Below are positions 31,677-32,064 of a DNA stretch of 32,064 bases, in pieces. The stretch lies in NCBI GenBank assembly GCA_900320735.1, contig ONTJ01000009.1, positions 1 to 32,064 on the forward strand. Reading direction: 5' to 3'. The notes below the pieces were generated by a model, which worked only from the letters and a program-made list of their open reading frames with translations, did no database searches and had not been told where the DNA came from. The number at the start of each line of letters is the position of its first letter. Within the stretch, counting starts at the first letter, position 1. Origin of the DNA: an uncultured Eubacteriales bacterium. GTDB lineage: Bacteria; Bacillota_I; Bacilli_A; RF39; UBA660. The translations under genes were made by a program, and so were the position numbers.

Positions 31677-31905
31677 TCTTCCCCCTGGACCCAAAGCGGT
31701 GTCTTAAGAATCCTTATTTTATAAGGATTCTCTTTATTTTTAGGTACCATTCTAGATACCAGCTAGATATCACTTTTTGAAGAGAGCATACAATTTGTTC
31801 ACGCCAGTTCATCTCAGTACACATTTAAGGTAACATAATAGCAAAAAATTTCAAAATCATTTTAACTGATTTTTGATTAATTCAGTAAGAAAACTAATCA
31901 TATTA
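31677..31905. other. Non-coding stretch, G+C-richer than its surroundings
   Basis: No convincing gene. Bases about 31678-31822 are near 39% G+C by hand count, clearly above the window. It contains a GC-rich patch (CCCCCTGGACCCAAAGCGG), an orphan terminator, a direct repeat CTAGATA (around 31752 and 31764), and a 36-codon minus-strand frame with four Trp (31824-31714) that lacks a ribosome site. It may be a remnant or a repeat belonging to the restriction locus that follows. The part after 31830 is ordinary AT-rich promoter DNA. Confidence 0.5.
31707..31741 (+). terminator. Orphan terminator hairpin before hsdM
   Basis: Arms AGAATCCTTAT (31707-31717) and ATAAGGATTCT (31721-31731), a perfect 11-bp stem with loop TTT, followed by CTTTATTTTT. 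No gene lies between it and the terminator just upstream, so it is either a tandem backup or the end of an unseen small RNA. Confidence 0.75.
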
Positions 31906-31914
31906 TGATATAAT
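31906..31914 (+). promoter_or_regulatory. Extended -10 promoter of hsdM
   Basis: TGATATAAT with a weak -35 (TAAGAA at 31886-31891). The predicted start is near 31921. GGAGG at 31940-31944 is the ribosome site. Confidence 0.6.
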
Positions 31915-31953
31915 AATTATGAGGGATAGTTATGATGTTGGAGGTAGTTAGAT

Positions 31954-32064
31954 ATGAACAATAAAAAAGAAAGAGAAAGAGAAGAACTTCATAAAACTAT
32001 TTGGAAAATAGCAAATGAGTTAAGAGGTTCTGTAGATGGATGGGATTTTAAACAATACGTTTTA
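31954..32064 (+). CDS. hsdM: Type I restriction-modification methyltransferase subunit HsdM, cut by window end
   Basis: Only the first 37 codons are visible. They show the HsdM N-terminal helical domain signature LHKTIWKIANELRGSVDGWD followed by FKQYVL, shared by most HsdM proteins and not known elsewhere. HsdM is the adenine-N6 methyltransferase of the HsdRMS complex; HsdS gives specificity and HsdR cleaves. The catalytic motifs, hsdS and hsdR would lie beyond the window. GGAGG stands 9 bases before the ATG. As an accessory locus it suggests this edge is a variable region of the chromosome. Confidence 0.9.
   Translation, partial: MNNKKEREREELHKTIWKIANELRGSVDGWDFKQYVL

Noticed and set aside
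31714-31824. Trp-rich 36-codon minus-strand frame before hsdM as a gene
   Set aside because: No Shine-Dalgarno or promoter, and its stop lies in the loop of a plus-strand terminator. Kept only as part of the unusual-sequence finding.
31932-31964. Ten-codon frame starting ATGATG before hsdM
   Set aside because: No ribosome site of its own, ends within hsdM codons, and the GGAGG inside it serves hsdM.

Overview
The window is a dense, AT-rich (roughly a quarter G+C by eye) chromosomal segment of a low-GC Bacillota. The evidence is the classical Firmicute order around the replication origin (parA-parB ... DUF951 ... ychF, rpsF-ssb-rpsR, rplI-dnaB, walJ, rlmH), strong AGGAGG ribosome sites, AT-rich intrinsic terminators and a Gram-positive S18/L9/WhiA gene set. 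TGA is a real stop codon (ends of the genes at 10698, 24796, 25560 and 26009) and release factor 2 is present, so the standard bacterial code applies and this is not a UGA-reassigning mollicute. The exact taxon is not readable from the window; an uncultured Bacilli-type gut lineage (RF39/Erysipelotrichia-like) is an inference only.

Layout. 1-3780: 3' part of prfB, then ftsE, ftsX and a secreted coiled-coil M23 hydrolase, one tightly packed cell-division operon closed by a terminator. 3779-4505 (minus): a TM2/zinc-ribbon membrane protein coupled to a DUF2752 protein. 4621-10698: uvrB, two uncharacterised small proteins driven by a textbook consensus promoter, uvrA, and a DUF7666-like protein. 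10821-12951: holin-like membrane protein, lgt, whiA. 12948-14457: RNHCP zinc protein (minus), a 45-residue single-TM protein (plus), a zinc-dependent phospholipase C-family protein (minus). 14594-18745: parA, parB, mscS, DUF951, AbgT-type transporter, mostly overlapping. 18840-21393: ychF, a small membrane protein (minus), and rpsF-ssb-rpsR behind a leader that can form two competing hairpins. 21492-26009: rplI, dnaB, M23/LysM/G5 endopeptidase, walJ, rlmH. 26019-29349: HD phosphohydrolase (minus), ung, rhodanese, DedA/VTT protein, rmuC.

29363-32064 is the least conventional part: a small helical protein (minus), an Xre-type regulator preceded by two operator-like inverted repeats, a possible 17-residue cationic peptide gene (minus), a three-gene cluster (zinc ribbon, SWIM zinc finger, very acidic protein), then a G+C-richer non-coding stretch with an orphan terminator hairpin and the start of a type I restriction-modification hsdM cut by the window edge.

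Most of the window is core informational and cell-envelope machinery: translation termination, cell-wall cleavage coupled to division, nucleotide excision and base excision repair, lipoprotein maturation, chromosome partition and replication. I found no CRISPR array, tRNA, rRNA, transposase or prophage. The best candidates for something undescribed are the two-gene insert between uvrB and uvrA, the zinc-ribbon/SWIM/acidic cluster with its adjacent regulator and micropeptide, and the odd sequence before hsdM; none can be called a new system from sequence alone. Promoters share a recurring extended -10 element (TGnTATAAT-like).
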